Positions 26,990-36,881 of a stretch of DNA of 64,000 nt are shown here, one piece after another. The stretch comes from Sideroxydans sp. (GTDB lineage Bacteria > Pseudomonadota > Gammaproteobacteria > Burkholderiales > Gallionellaceae). The notes below the pieces were generated by a model that worked only from the letters and a program-made list of their open reading frames with translations, did no database searches and was not told the origin of the DNA. The DNA is taken from assembly GCA_028707175.1 (NCBI GenBank), contig JAQTUV010000002.1:186001-250000 (forward strand), written 5' to 3'. Position numbers and translations under genes: made by a program. The stretch's first letter is position 1. Each line of letters starts with the position of its first letter.

Positions 26990-27102
26990 TTGAAACGATG
27001 AATTGGGGCTAATTCTAGTGTCTGCTCGAATTTATGCAAGCAGAATTTTGGCCTATATCTTGTGTACTTATAGGCAAACTCAACCATTTCAGTGACATGC
27101 GA

Positions 27103-27639
27103 TTAATCGGCTAAATTTATATAGTGGGCCCAATCAAAAAATGGGCCCGGGTCAGTCTTGCGACCGGGGGCAATATCAGAATGCCCAACGATATGACGTA
27201 TGGGGTAATGCCGCTTGAGTTGACGCGTTAACCTAGCCAGCGCCCTATATTGAGATGGGTCGAAAGCAACAAAGTCACTCCCCTCTAATTCAATACCTAT
27301 GGAGTAATCATTACATCGCGAACGCCCCTGCCATTCCGACACCCCTGCGTGCCATGCACGGCGCTGGCAAGGAACAAACTGAATGATTTCCCCCGTGCGC
27401 CTGATCAAAAAATGGGCGGATACATGCAACTCACGCAATCGCTCAAAATAGGGGTGTGCGGAACAATCAAGCGTGTTGGTAAAGAACTCACAGATGCGTG
27501 AGCCACCAAACTCATCCGGTGGCAAACTGATATTGTGAATAACCAGCAAACTAATTTCGGAGCCTGGGGTGCGCGCATCATGATTAGGTGACGCAATGCG
27601 CCGCACACCACTAAACCATCCTTGCTCGTTAGGCTTCAT
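27103..27639 (-). CDS. ampD: 1,6-anhydro-N-acetylmuramyl-L-alanine amidase AmpD
   Basis: AmpD is a cytoplasmic zinc amidase in peptidoglycan recycling, which also limits AmpR signalling. The 178 residues have the zinc ligands in LLVIHNISL, HIVGHSDIAPGRKTDPGP, plus the substrate site VSAHFLIRRTGEIIQFV and NDYSIGIELEG. Size is normal. It overlaps pilR by 11 bases in the same direction, a frequent arrangement in betaproteobacteria. Confidence 0.95.
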   Translation of the reverse strand: MKPNEQGWFSGVRRIASPNHDARTPGSEISLLVIHNISLPPDEFGGSRICEFFTNTLDCSAHPYFERLRELHVSAHFLIRRTGEIIQFVPCQRRAWHAGVSEWQGRSRCNDYSIGIELEGSDFVAFDPSQYRALARLTRQLKRHYPIRHIVGHSDIAPGRKTDPGPFFDWAHYINLAD

Positions 27640-28987
27640 CTTGTTCGTCCGGTTCTGAAATCGAAAGCCTATCCATCCGGTAACGCAAGGCGCGGAAAGT
27701 TACGCCCAATATTTTGGCTGCGGCAGTACGATTGAAGTGCGTCTTAGCCAGCGCTTCAAGAATGACCTCGCGCTCAATACGATCAAGGTAGTCCGCAAGT
27801 GGATACTTACCCCCACTGTCAGCCCTAGAACTATTCGCACTTGCCTCGGCCGGCGCTAACTGAAGATCTTCGGGCTGGATTAAGTCTTCAGAGCACAAAG
27901 CCACAGCTCGCTCGATCACATTCTCCAACTCCCGCACATTGCCCGGAAAATCGTACTGCGACAAAACATGTAATGCGCCTTTTGAGAATCTGGCCTTAGA
28001 GGCCCCGCGCAAACGCTCCAATATTTGCTGTGCGATACGCGGCACATCATCACGCATCTCACGTAGAGAGGGCATCGTCAGTGAAATAACATTCAAGCGA
28101 TAGTACAAGTCTTGGCGAAACTTGCCTTCTTGGACGCGTTTTGCCAAATCATGGTGAGTGGAACTTAAAATGCGGACATCAACCACCTCTTCCTCGGTAG
28201 CACCTACGCGCCGCACTCTTTTCTCCTGAATCACACGTAACAGCTTTACCTGCATAGCCATCGGCAAATCGGCTACTTCATCCAACAACAACGTGCCTTG
28301 ATGGGCCGCCTGAAAATAACCTTCCTTGTCCTTATCGGCACCAGTGAAGGCGCCCTTCCGATATCCAAAGAACTCACTCTCCATCAAATTCTCAGGGATC
28401 GCCCCACAGTTCACAGGCACGAATGGTTGCTCGCCTCGAGCACTTAGGCTAACGATCATTCTTGCGGCCAACTCCTTACCACTCCCCGATTCGCCACTAA
28501 TATGAACGGGCGCCTGACTTCTGGCAACGCGCCCGATTAACTCTCGCACTTGCAACATAGCGGGGGAGGTTCCCAACAAATCCGCACCATTTTTTCGATT
28601 ACTTCCCTGAACATCTGGCAAGCGCAATGCCGCACCCACCACGGTACGCAACTGATCCAATGCAACAGGTTTAGATAAATAATCGAATGCGCCCGCTTTA
28701 AGCGCTGCGACGGCATTCTCAAGATTTCCATGAGCCGTAATGACAGCAACGGGAACATCCAGATTGCGCTCCGAGATAAAGCGCAATACTGCCATTCCGT
28801 CACCATCGCCCATGCGCATATCGGTCAGACAAAGATCGAACTTACCTGACTCCAGTAACATCATCGCTTGCTGAACGCCACTCGCGCTCTCCACATACAA
28901 CCCCATGCGACTCAATGCCAACTCAAGCAACTCCAATATGTCTGGCTCATCGTCCACGATCAATACACGAGGAATCGTCTTACTCAC
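27629..28987 (-). CDS. pilR: Sigma-54-dependent response regulator PilR
   Basis: PilR activates sigma-54 promoters, classically pilA for type IV pilin. The 452 residues have a receiver domain (phospho-acceptor in LCLTDMRMGDGDG), a sigma-54 AAA+ domain with Walker A GESGSGKE and the GAFTGA loop, and a C-terminal Fis-type helix-turn-helix (RTAAAKILGVTFRALRYRMD). GTG is used as start directly after the pilS stop, with GAGG upstream. It is paired with pilS. Confidence 0.94.
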   Translation of the reverse strand: MSKTIPRVLIVDDEPDILELLELALSRMGLYVESASGVQQAMMLLESGKFDLCLTDMRMGDGDGMAVLRFISERNLDVPVAVITAHGNLENAVAALKAGAFDYLSKPVALDQLRTVVGAALRLPDVQGSNRKNGADLLGTSPAMLQVRELIGRVARSQAPVHISGESGSGKELAARMIVSLSARGEQPFVPVNCGAIPENLMESEFFGYRKGAFTGADKDKEGYFQAAHQGTLLLDEVADLPMAMQVKLLRVIQEKRVRRVGATEEEVVDVRILSSTHHDLAKRVQEGKFRQDLYYRLNVISLTMPSLREMRDDVPRIAQQILERLRGASKARFSKGALHVLSQYDFPGNVRELENVIERAVALCSEDLIQPEDLQLAPAEASANSSRADSGGKYPLADYLDRIEREVILEALAKTHFNRTAAAKILGVTFRALRYRMDRLSISEPDEQDEA

Positions 28988-30619
28988 TTAAACACCTCCT
29001 CTTTTCAAGAGTCCGAACAAGATGCGGAAACAAGCCCCCCCCTTTTCGTCCGGAACATATTCGATGAGTGCACCGTTTGCCTCGCACAACTCCCTAGCGA
29101 TATACAAACCAAGCCCAGTCCCACCCGCATCTGTCGTATTAAACGGCTCAAACAGCTTGGGAATCGCATCACTCTGAACGCCTACACCATCATCAATCAC
29201 TCGCAATAGCACTCGCCCTTCGTCTACATGCTCAACCTTTAACTGAACACTACCATCCTTGTGTTGACTATAACGAACGGCATTCCTGCACAAATTCCAC
29301 AGGATCTGCTCAAAGTGTCCTCGATCAAAATAGACCTCACAATGCGGCGCAATGGCTAGTGAAAACAGAGTCGAGGGCAAACTCTCGACCTGACACAATG
29401 CCTCGATATCCTTCACGATCTTTTCAGACAAATCAAAATACTCAGGCTGCGCCCGATCTCGACGATTAATCTGCATCACATCGTGAACAATGCGATTCAA
29501 TCGAGATGTGTTATCCAAAATAATTTGCACAAGCCGATTTTTTTGGGGATCAGCCCCCTCTTCTTTAAGCAACTCGGCCGCATAACTTATCGAGGAAAGT
29601 GGATTTCTAACCTCATGCGCGATATTCGCAGTCAGACGACCAAGTGCAGCAAGCTTCACCTGCTGCGCCTGCTCTTGCGCACGCTGCATATCCTCCAACA
29701 CAACGACCGCCCCCCAAAAACCTTCTCGCTCGACGGGCAAGAAACGCACTCGAACCAACTGGTTCGTTAAAGGCAGGCGTAGCACCTCATACCCCAATGC
29801 CTTATTTTGTCGCCACGCAGCAAACAACGCCTCTAACAAGGGTGAGCACTGTGCCAATGTTATTTCCACACCAATCGGAGGAACATATCCCAGCAAGCGC
29901 TCTGCCCCCGGATTGAACTGTCTCACGTTGCCACGCTCATCAACCACCAACACCCCATCTGGCATATCTTGAATCATCAGGCGATTTGCTTCTGCCATAT
30001 TTGATAAGTCAACGCCGCGCAACATCGCCAAACGTTCACTGGCATTCGCATATCGAGTGAGCGTGTGCGCAAACCAAGCAACTGCAAAGTAGCTGGCACT
30101 CAGAATCCCCGCTTGAAAGAACTGCGCGACCGAAGCATCCTGCGTCAACACAGCGTAGCCATGTTCCAACAACATCGCGATACTAGCTAAAGCCGCATAT
30201 AGCAGCGTTATCCGGCCTCGACTAATCACACCCGCCAGGGCCAGAGACAGCAACAGCAACATCCCAAGGTTACTTTGGGAGTTTTGGGAGAAATAGCTCC
30301 ATAAAGCGACAGCAGCAATATCTACAGAAACTTGGAAAGCCAGTTGCAAACTTGGGCGCGGCTTATGTAATGCAACGGCAACCATAGAAATAGCCACCAT
30401 CAAAATATATCCAGCGCTTACCCAAACAAAGCTCTGTTGCTGATAAGGCATTGGCAACAAAATATCGCCAAATGCCAATGCAACAAACAACAACAAACCA
30501 CCTAATATCAGGCGATAGAGATTAAATAAGGAGAGTGGACGCCAATGACTGTCCTGCGGGATAGAGGTGGCTGTTCTGACCGCGGGGAAGGCTCCCGTAA
30601 GGGATAAATTATCCCGCAT
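28988..30619 (-). CDS. pilS: Sensor histidine kinase PilS
   Basis: PilS is the membrane sensor kinase for PilR. The 543 residues have about six N-terminal membrane helices (residues 25-195), a PAS-like linker (VLVVDERGNVRQFNPGAERLLGY is the core, shortened here), a HisKA domain with NIAHEVRNPLSS and an ATPase domain with DDGVGV and GGTGLGLYIARELCEANGA. No strong Shine-Dalgarno precedes the ATG. It is followed by pilR without a gap. Confidence 0.93.
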   Translation of the reverse strand: MRDNLSLTGAFPAVRTATSIPQDSHWRPLSLFNLYRLILGGLLLFVALAFGDILLPMPYQQQSFVWVSAGYILMVAISMVAVALHKPRPSLQLAFQVSVDIAAVALWSYFSQNSQSNLGMLLLLSLALAGVISRGRITLLYAALASIAMLLEHGYAVLTQDASVAQFFQAGILSASYFAVAWFAHTLTRYANASERLAMLRGVDLSNMAEANRLMIQDMPDGVLVVDERGNVRQFNPGAERLLGYVPPIGVEITLAQCSPLLEALFAAWRQNKALGYEVLRLPLTNQLVRVRFLPVEREGFWGAVVVLEDMQRAQEQAQQVKLAALGRLTANIAHEVRNPLSSISYAAELLKEEGADPQKNRLVQIILDNTSRLNRIVHDVMQINRRDRAQPEYFDLSEKIVKDIEALCQVESLPSTLFSLAIAPHCEVYFDRGHFEQILWNLCRNAVRYSQHKDGSVQLKVEHVDEGRVLLRVIDDGVGVQSDAIPKLFEPFNTTDAGGTGLGLYIARELCEANGALIEYVPDEKGGACFRILFGLLKRGGV

Positions 30620-30624
30620 AAGAT

Positions 30625-30846
30625 TTATTTGGATTCGTGTTTGACTCGGTGCTCGTCACTGCAATAGAAGTGACCACCGGCCAAAATACTTTCACTTTTT
30701 GGCATATGTACGCCGCACTGCGCGCAACGCACCATATCTTCACTGCTTACCGGCGTATCTTCTTTAGTGCCGCTCTGTTTGAAATATGTTTTGAATAAAA
30801 AATAGACGACCGCAATGATGGCCAAAATAAATAGCAAACGACTCAT
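30625..30846 (-). CDS. PP0621-type small zinc-ribbon-like membrane protein
   Basis: The 73-residue protein has an N-terminal membrane helix (about residues 3-18, RLLFILAIIAVVYFLF) and a C-terminal metal-binding-like segment with CAQCGVHMPKSE and GHFYCSDEHR. It resembles a conserved small protein next to pilS in many betaproteobacteria and pseudomonads (PP_0621 type). Function is unknown. It ends 5 bases before the pilS start and probably shares its transcript. Confidence 0.8.
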   Translation of the reverse strand: MSRLLFILAIIAVVYFLFKTYFKQSGTKEDTPVSSEDMVRCAQCGVHMPKSESILAGGHFYCSDEHRVKHESK

Positions 30847-30927
30847 ATACGCCCCCTACAAAAATTCGATCCATATCGAATGAAGACCAACCCAATTGCG
30901 TCGCCCAATGCAGACAAGCAAGCGGTG

Positions 30928-31890
30928 CTAGAACTGTCGTGATACCGCAAAGCGTGCCAGCTCAAGCAGACATTGCTTTTGTTGGGAATCTGCAAGATTA
31001 GCAATCGCAGCGCAAGCCGCATCGGTCTCTTGCAACGCTTTTGCGCGCGTAAAATCAAGCGCCCCTGTGTCACGAATGATAGCTAAAACCTCGGAGAATT
31101 TAGACACGTCTCCCTGCTCAATCGCCTCTCTCACCACGCTCGCTTCCTGCGCCGTACCATGCTGCATCGCGTAGATCAAAGGCAAGGTCGGCTTCCCTTC
31201 AGCCAAATCATCTCCCAGATGTTTGCCTGTTTGCGCCTCATCGGCAGAGTAATCCAATACGTCATCAATCAATTGAAACGCCGTGCCAAGATGCATGCCG
31301 TATTTTGCAGCAGCGGCTTCATCTTCCAATGATGCCTTGCCAATGATCGCACCAAGGCGCATGGCCGCTTCAAAGAGCTTAGCTGTCTTGCAATGAATGA
31401 CGCGCATGTAATTTGTCTCATCCACATCCGCATTGTTGCAGTTGAGCAATTGCAACACTTCTCCCTCGGCGATGATATTTGTCGCATCAGCCAAGGTCTG
31501 CATCACACGCATCTCGCCCACATCGACCATCATTTGGAAAGCGCGTGAATAAAGGAAATCCCCTACCAACACGCTCGCCGCGTTGCCAAACATTGCATTG
31601 GCGGTCTCGCGTCCACGACGTAACTCCGACTCATCCACCACATCGTCATGCAACAAAGTTGCGGTATGAATGAACTCAACCACTGCAGCCAAGTCGTGCT
31701 GATACTTACCTGCGTACCCGAATGATTGCGCAGAGAGTAGCACCAACGCTGGGCGCAAACGCTTGCCACCGCTATTGATGATGTATTCGCTAATTTGATT
31801 GACCAGCGCAACTTCGGAGTGCAGGCGAGCGCGTATCACCGCATCTACTGCCTCCATGTCGGACGCGATCAACTGTTTAAGTGTATCCAA
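30928..31890 (-). CDS. ispB: Octaprenyl diphosphate synthase IspB
   Basis: IspB makes the octaprenyl side chain of ubiquinone by adding isopentenyl diphosphate units. The 320-residue all-helical enzyme shows the two aspartate-rich motifs LLHDDVVDESELRRG and LIDDVLDYSADE and the GGKRLRPAL entry motif. Chain length C8 is inferred from overall similarity to IspB rather than read directly. In this window ubiC and ubiA supply the next steps. Its gene is not flanked by rplU-rpmA as in many relatives. Confidence 0.94.
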   Translation of the reverse strand: MDTLKQLIASDMEAVDAVIRARLHSEVALVNQISEYIINSGGKRLRPALVLLSAQSFGYAGKYQHDLAAVVEFIHTATLLHDDVVDESELRRGRETANAMFGNAASVLVGDFLYSRAFQMMVDVGEMRVMQTLADATNIIAEGEVLQLLNCNNADVDETNYMRVIHCKTAKLFEAAMRLGAIIGKASLEDEAAAAKYGMHLGTAFQLIDDVLDYSADEAQTGKHLGDDLAEGKPTLPLIYAMQHGTAQEASVVREAIEQGDVSKFSEVLAIIRDTGALDFTRAKALQETDAACAAIANLADSQQKQCLLELARFAVSRQF

Positions 31891-31972
31891 AAGACTTCCT
31901 ATCCTGAGTCGTAACTACTACTTGGCGCTTAGTCGCGCTCTTTTGAAGGTGCGCATTGTCGCATAAAGCCGA

Positions 31973-33238
31973 TTATCCGATAACAGGCTCGTTCCGCCGC
32001 AAATACACACCGACAAACACACCCAGCGCACTCAACGCCAGCACGTAATGCGCTGCAACCAACTTATCGATGGGTAGCAACAAACTGACCATCACCGGCG
32101 TCAGCCCCCCAAACACAGCGTAAGCCACGTTATACGAGAAGGACAAGCCCGAAAATCGCACCCTAGACGGGAAAGACATCACCGCGATACTTGGCACCAC
32201 CCCAATCACACCGACAAAAAACCCACACAAGGCATAAAGCATATTGATGTTCTCAGGGGCAACACTCATCTGCTGGTAAAACACCCAAGACGTCGCTCCC
32301 AAGCCAACACATCCAATTGAAAGCACACGCCCCGCGCCAAAACGATCAGCCAGCGCACCGAATATCAGACAGCCTACACTCAAGCTCAAGATGGCGATGC
32401 TGTTGGCGAATAAAGCTACCGTCGCAGGGATTGAAAATAACTTCTGCACCAGTGTTGGCGTCATTAGGATCATCACCACGATCGCGGCGGACAGCAGCCA
32501 AGTCAGCAACATCGTCAATACGATGGCAGGCCGATGCTCACGCACCACCGTCTTCAGCGGCAACTCGTCGGCCAGTTGTTGGCGCGCCTGCATTTCTTTG
32601 AACACGGGTGTCTCGTGCAGATAGCCGCGCAGCCACACCGATATCAAGCCGAATATTCCGCCAAGAATAAAGGGCACACGCCATCCTTCGGCCAGCAACT
32701 CGGCGGGGGCATAACTACGGTTCACCGCCATTGCCACCAACGAACCCAACAGGATGCCGCCGGTCAGTCCTGCGGTCAGCGTGCCGCAGGCGAATCCAAC
32801 GTGACGCTGGGGCACATGCTCTGCCACGAACACCCACGCACCCGGCACTTCGCCGCCGATGGCCGCACCCTGCATCACCCGCAAGGCCAGCAACAGCAGT
32901 GGCGCCCAGATGCCGATGACCGCATAGGTCGGCAACAAGCCGATGAGCAAGGTGGGCACGGCCATCAGCAAGATGCTCAACATGAACATACGCTTGCGTC
33001 CGAACAAATCACCGAAGTGCGCCATGATGATGCCGCCCAGTGGACGTGCCAGATAACCTGCCGCGAAGATGCCGTAGGTCTGTACTTGCTTCAGCCAATC
33101 AGGCATGTCGGGCGGAAAAAATAGTTGCGCAATAGCCGCCGCAAAAAAGACGAAGATGATGAAATCGTAGAACTCCAGCGCACCGCCAAGTGCAGCCAGA
33201 CTTAATGTTCGATAGTCATTGCGCGTTAAGCTAGACAT
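31973..33238 (-). CDS. MFS transporter, metabolite:proton symporter type
   Basis: The 421-residue protein (start chosen at 33238 after an AGGGGG box; an in-frame upstream start would add 7 residues) has twelve membrane helices. The motif GDLFGRKRMF between helices 2 and 3 and the start GGALEFYDFIIF are typical of the ProP/ShiA-like sugar-carboxylate-osmolyte symporters. The substrate cannot be read. Its start overlaps the end of the upstream gene by 8 bases, so it probably belongs to the glycan-type cluster transcript. Confidence 0.85.
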   Translation of the reverse strand: MSSLTRNDYRTLSLAALGGALEFYDFIIFVFFAAAIAQLFFPPDMPDWLKQVQTYGIFAAGYLARPLGGIIMAHFGDLFGRKRMFMLSILLMAVPTLLIGLLPTYAVIGIWAPLLLLALRVMQGAAIGGEVPGAWVFVAEHVPQRHVGFACGTLTAGLTGGILLGSLVAMAVNRSYAPAELLAEGWRVPFILGGIFGLISVWLRGYLHETPVFKEMQARQQLADELPLKTVVREHRPAIVLTMLLTWLLSAAIVVMILMTPTLVQKLFSIPATVALFANSIAILSLSVGCLIFGALADRFGAGRVLSIGCVGLGATSWVFYQQMSVAPENINMLYALCGFFVGVIGVVPSIAVMSFPSRVRFSGLSFSYNVAYAVFGGLTPVMVSLLLPIDKLVAAHYVLALSALGVFVGVYLRRNEPVIG

Positions 33239-33842
33239 GTTGCCCCCTGCGTCGTGCAATCCAAATACCTCTCACAACCGCGCCTAGCGCGTAGATCGCC
33301 AATGGCGCATCAATGAGGTAGTCCCATAGATTGGTGGACTCATAGATACCCAAGCTCCAGCCCATCGCCACCAATGAGAACGTCAATGGCAACAATCTGA
33401 GATTGCGCCGCAGTGCCCACAAAGAAAGCAACGACAACAAAACGATCAGTGACACGCCGCCGAACCCTGATCGATAGGGATCTAACGTCCCCAAGCCTAG
33501 CGCAAAGGGATATAACAGCAACGCGCTCACCGCCAAAAACAGCAGCAAACTATAACGTTCACGCGCATCCCAAATCTCCGCCACACCTACGCTACGCGTG
33601 CGCGCATAGATCGCTGTTCCCAGTAGCAATACTGAAGTCAAACTCAAGTCGCCCAGCATACCGCGCAGCCACTCCGCCATGGAAAGCCCTAGCCAAGGCC
33701 ACATTACCAAGCCATATACCAGCATCGCCAATGCCACTCGCAACCTAGCAGACAGACGCCCCACCACGGGCAGCAGCATCACCAATACAACCCAAACCAA
33801 CGCGACACTGGTCAAGCCCGTCCAATCCGTAAAGGTCATCAT
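33231..33842 (-). CDS. Hypothetical polytopic membrane protein
   Basis: The 203 residues contain about six hydrophobic helices with a short loop carrying RTRSVGVAEIWDARERYS. I do not recognise the family. It overlaps the sialidase-like gene by 4 bases upstream (ATGA) and the MFS gene by 8 downstream, so the three should be translationally coupled and functionally linked. Confidence 0.65.
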   Translation of the reverse strand: MMTFTDWTGLTSVALVWVVLVMLLPVVGRLSARLRVALAMLVYGLVMWPWLGLSMAEWLRGMLGDLSLTSVLLLGTAIYARTRSVGVAEIWDARERYSLLLFLAVSALLLYPFALGLGTLDPYRSGFGGVSLIVLLSLLSLWALRRNLRLLPLTFSLVAMGWSLGIYESTNLWDYLIDAPLAIYALGAVVRGIWIARRRGQHV

Positions 33843-35167
33843 GGCTTCACCTCCAACATCAGTTGTTGCAACTTGGCACGGCTCAACACAACGTGTTTGA
33901 TGAAGGTGCGATTCCAGGTGTAGGACACATGCACCTCCCCGTTACTCAACTCAATCATATAAGGATAAGAGAACTCGAAATGGCAGTTGCCTTCCGCACG
34001 CACACGCGCCTTGGCGGACACGACATAAGCCCCTATCTGCTGTGCATCTGCTTGAGCAAGATGTGCATCGCTAGTACGCACCAACTTCTCGACCTCACCC
34101 AAACAAGTTGGCTCATCTAAAGCTTGTCCCTGAATGGCACTCATGTCCTCAAGCTGCTGCAATCTCCGCCACGTCACACCGCTGTCAGATGACATCGCCA
34201 AACTCAAGGTGTCGCGGCCCTGCGTCTGATCGTTCAACACCGCAAGCAGGTTCCCATCTGCCAACACAATCGCCGTGAGCGCCGAATTGGGATTTTTCAA
34301 CACCGATTTGCTAGGCTTATCCCAACGTCTGCCGCCACTATCTGTTGAGATGCTTATCACTCGTGGCTCGGGATCTTTGCCCGCATAACGCGTTAGCACC
34401 AATGCTTCCTGCTCATTTTTCACCAAGACCACGGGTTGCAACGTGCCTTGCCCCCCTGCCGCCATACGTTGCTTATCGACCACTTTGCCAGTCTTATCTA
34501 AGTGCAACACCTCAGCGAATTTGCTGATGAACTCGTGATACACCGGCAAGCCGATGGTGCCATCGGCATAGGTAAATGGCGGACTTTTCACCAAGGTGCT
34601 GATATTAATAAAAGGTGACGTGATCAAACGCCGAGGCGCGTTCCAACTCCCCCCCTCATCATTCGAGGACATCAAGGTAATCGAGCTACCCGCCCACCCA
34701 CCGAGCGACACTGTCACGTAAAACAGCCACAGCGAACCATCCGGTGCACGTGTCGCCACGGGATTGCCAACTTTAGCGATATAACGATGCAGACTGCGCT
34801 GCGTACTTTCGCGACCCGTGACCGTTTGCTCTGCGCTCCAGACGCGCGTTGCAGGATCAAACACCGCAGTGTTGATGTTCACATCCGCAGCCCCTTCGCG
34901 ACTACCCGAGAACCAAAAAGCGCGCACCCGGCCATCCTTCAATTCGACCAATGAAGACGCATGTACTTGGGTGTTCTGCTTACTGGATGCAAATGAAGTC
35001 TGATTCCCCAAAACTGTTTTGCCCGTTGATTCAAGCGCAGCCTTAGACTCACCATGCGTCGGCACGCGAAAGCCATAAGCTACACTCCACCCCGACGCTT
35101 TGAACAATGCCATGGCAAACGCCGTCAGCACAAAGGCCAACAATGCCAACCTGCGATATTTACTCAT
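33839..35167 (-). CDS. BNR/Asp-box sialidase-like protein, membrane-anchored
   Basis: The 442 residues start with one hydrophobic segment (about residues 6-24), then a beta-propeller marked by repeated Asp-box motifs SNDEGGSWNAP, STDSGGRRWDKP and SSDSGVTWRR. The family includes exo-alpha-sialidases, but no arginine triad can be confirmed by eye, so activity is uncertain. Tight overlap with its neighbours, including a lipid-linked-sugar transferase, suggests a role in modifying or binding surface glycans outside the inner membrane. Confidence 0.8.
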   Translation of the reverse strand: MSKYRRLALLAFVLTAFAMALFKASGWSVAYGFRVPTHGESKAALESTGKTVLGNQTSFASSKQNTQVHASSLVELKDGRVRAFWFSGSREGAADVNINTAVFDPATRVWSAEQTVTGRESTQRSLHRYIAKVGNPVATRAPDGSLWLFYVTVSLGGWAGSSITLMSSNDEGGSWNAPRRLITSPFINISTLVKSPPFTYADGTIGLPVYHEFISKFAEVLHLDKTGKVVDKQRMAAGGQGTLQPVVLVKNEQEALVLTRYAGKDPEPRVISISTDSGGRRWDKPSKSVLKNPNSALTAIVLADGNLLAVLNDQTQGRDTLSLAMSSDSGVTWRRLQQLEDMSAIQGQALDEPTCLGEVEKLVRTSDAHLAQADAQQIGAYVVSAKARVRAEGNCHFEFSYPYMIELSNGEVHVSYTWNRTFIKHVVLSRAKLQQLMLEVKP

Positions 35168-36880
35168 CTAACGACACCCCTCTTTTGGCTTAGGCGCTTG
35201 CTGCAACGATTCGCTCTGCGGCGATTCCAGCAACACCTCTTTAACGAACAAATGCTGATACACCTCACCACGCAACATGGCGTGTAATTCTTCTTTGTTA
35301 TGGCGACCGCGTATCTCAAGACGCTGACCAAGCACCTTGCATCCCACACACACCTCTGCCTGTAATGGCAATTGCGCGGCAAACACAGGGTAAATGGCCG
35401 CTAACTCACTTACAGATAAGGACGGATTCTCGTTGTAGGCATGCACCTGTGCTCCCTCAAGCAAAAAGCGATACCCCTCATCATGCGCACGAAAATTACA
35501 GGGCACCCAAACGTCCTTCGACTGAATCGCCTGTAACGATGCTGATCCGTAACGTCCCATCGCCCCATCAAAGGGGCGCAAAAATGCGGCCAGCAAAAGT
35601 AACGTGAGCAATGCGACCACATTCACCAAACTCCGCGTCCAATCTGCTTTAAATATCGCCAATACCGCTAACAGTACCGTTACGCCCAAGATACCTTTGA
35701 ACACCCAGCCATACAGTCCACCGACTTCTTGTTCCAAGCCCATTGCCAGCGAACCTAACAGCATGAGTACCGCCAGTGAGGCGACGAGAGTGGCCACAAA
35801 AGTCCAACGCGGAATGCGATGCCAATTCAATGCACACAACAACGCCACCCCAGGCATCGCCTCTAAGAGATAACGCGCAGAACGTTGACTCGGAATGGCA
35901 AACACCAAGAACAGTACGGCCATCCACATCCATATCAATTTTTCTTCTGCGCTCAAATAATATCGACGGCGATACGACAGAACGAACAGCGCTGCCACAG
36001 GAAATGCGAGCAAGCCCGCATTCATCGGATAGCCCAATACCAAGGCCCACACGCTGCTTCCGCCCCACAATAATTGCCCCCAATAACTTCCCGAATGCAC
36101 ATCCATCTTGCCCGCGTTCTCCCCGACCACGAACTCATTCCAGATCGACTGCGGATTCGGATCTAGCGCAAACCAAAGTGAGAATAAGCTCAAAGAGACG
36201 ATGGCGATCAGCACCAACTTCAAAGCATCCTGCAATACGAATGCGCGCAAGTGATAGTGCCTTTGATGCAGATACCACCATGTCAGCGCCATACCGATGG
36301 GGGCCAGCAAAGCGAACGATTTGTACAACAACCCCACACCGATTTCCGCCCCCAGCAACAAGGGGATGAACCAGCGCGAAGCAAACCCAACAGGTCGCCA
36401 ATACAACAAAGTAAAGAAAGGTAAGAACAACCAAAACACTTCGCCAGGATTGACCAAAAATGGCCGCCCATAGCGATAGGTGCTGAAAAAAGCTAAATAT
36501 GTGATTGCCGCAATAAACCCCGTCTCTCCCTTGCCCGAGATCCTCTTGGCCAACAGAAACAGTAGCAAAGCCGTCAGCAAGGTGTAGATCACACTGGGAT
36601 AACGCAGGTGCCACCAATCCCAATCTGCCCCCCAATGGGTTGAACTGATGCCTTGCCAGAACAACAAAGGCGGCTTGGTGTTACGCATCCCATCTAGATT
36701 GGACTGCAACGGCAACCACTCCGCACTTTGCGCGGTCAATCGTGTGATGTGCGCATACACCTCTTCATCACCATTGCGCGGAATATGCTGACTATCGAGC
36801 CCAAAAAAATAAACGAGCACCGCTAAGAGCGTCACCGCGATATATCCATATGAACGCGTGGCGACGATACGACTCAACAT
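35168..36880 (-). CDS. ArnT-like glycosyltransferase (GT39/GT83 family)
   Basis: This is an integral membrane transferase of the ArnT/PMT superfamily, which moves sugars from polyprenyl phosphates onto lipids or proteins at the periplasmic face. The 570 residues begin with a helix, then a first periplasmic loop with the acidic pair in NGDEEVYAH and the hallmark RNTKPPLLFW, followed by about eleven more helices and a C-terminal soluble domain. The acceptor is not known. The GtrA gene upstream (1-base gap) and the BNR protein downstream are in the same transcript. Confidence 0.9.
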   Translation of the reverse strand: MLSRIVATRSYGYIAVTLLAVLVYFFGLDSQHIPRNGDEEVYAHITRLTAQSAEWLPLQSNLDGMRNTKPPLLFWQGISSTHWGADWDWWHLRYPSVIYTLLTALLLFLLAKRISGKGETGFIAAITYLAFFSTYRYGRPFLVNPGEVFWLFLPFFTLLYWRPVGFASRWFIPLLLGAEIGVGLLYKSFALLAPIGMALTWWYLHQRHYHLRAFVLQDALKLVLIAIVSLSLFSLWFALDPNPQSIWNEFVVGENAGKMDVHSGSYWGQLLWGGSSVWALVLGYPMNAGLLAFPVAALFVLSYRRRYYLSAEEKLIWMWMAVLFLVFAIPSQRSARYLLEAMPGVALLCALNWHRIPRWTFVATLVASLAVLMLLGSLAMGLEQEVGGLYGWVFKGILGVTVLLAVLAIFKADWTRSLVNVVALLTLLLLAAFLRPFDGAMGRYGSASLQAIQSKDVWVPCNFRAHDEGYRFLLEGAQVHAYNENPSLSVSELAAIYPVFAAQLPLQAEVCVGCKVLGQRLEIRGRHNKEELHAMLRGEVYQHLFVKEVLLESPQSESLQQAPKPKEGCR

Positions 36881-36881
36881 A

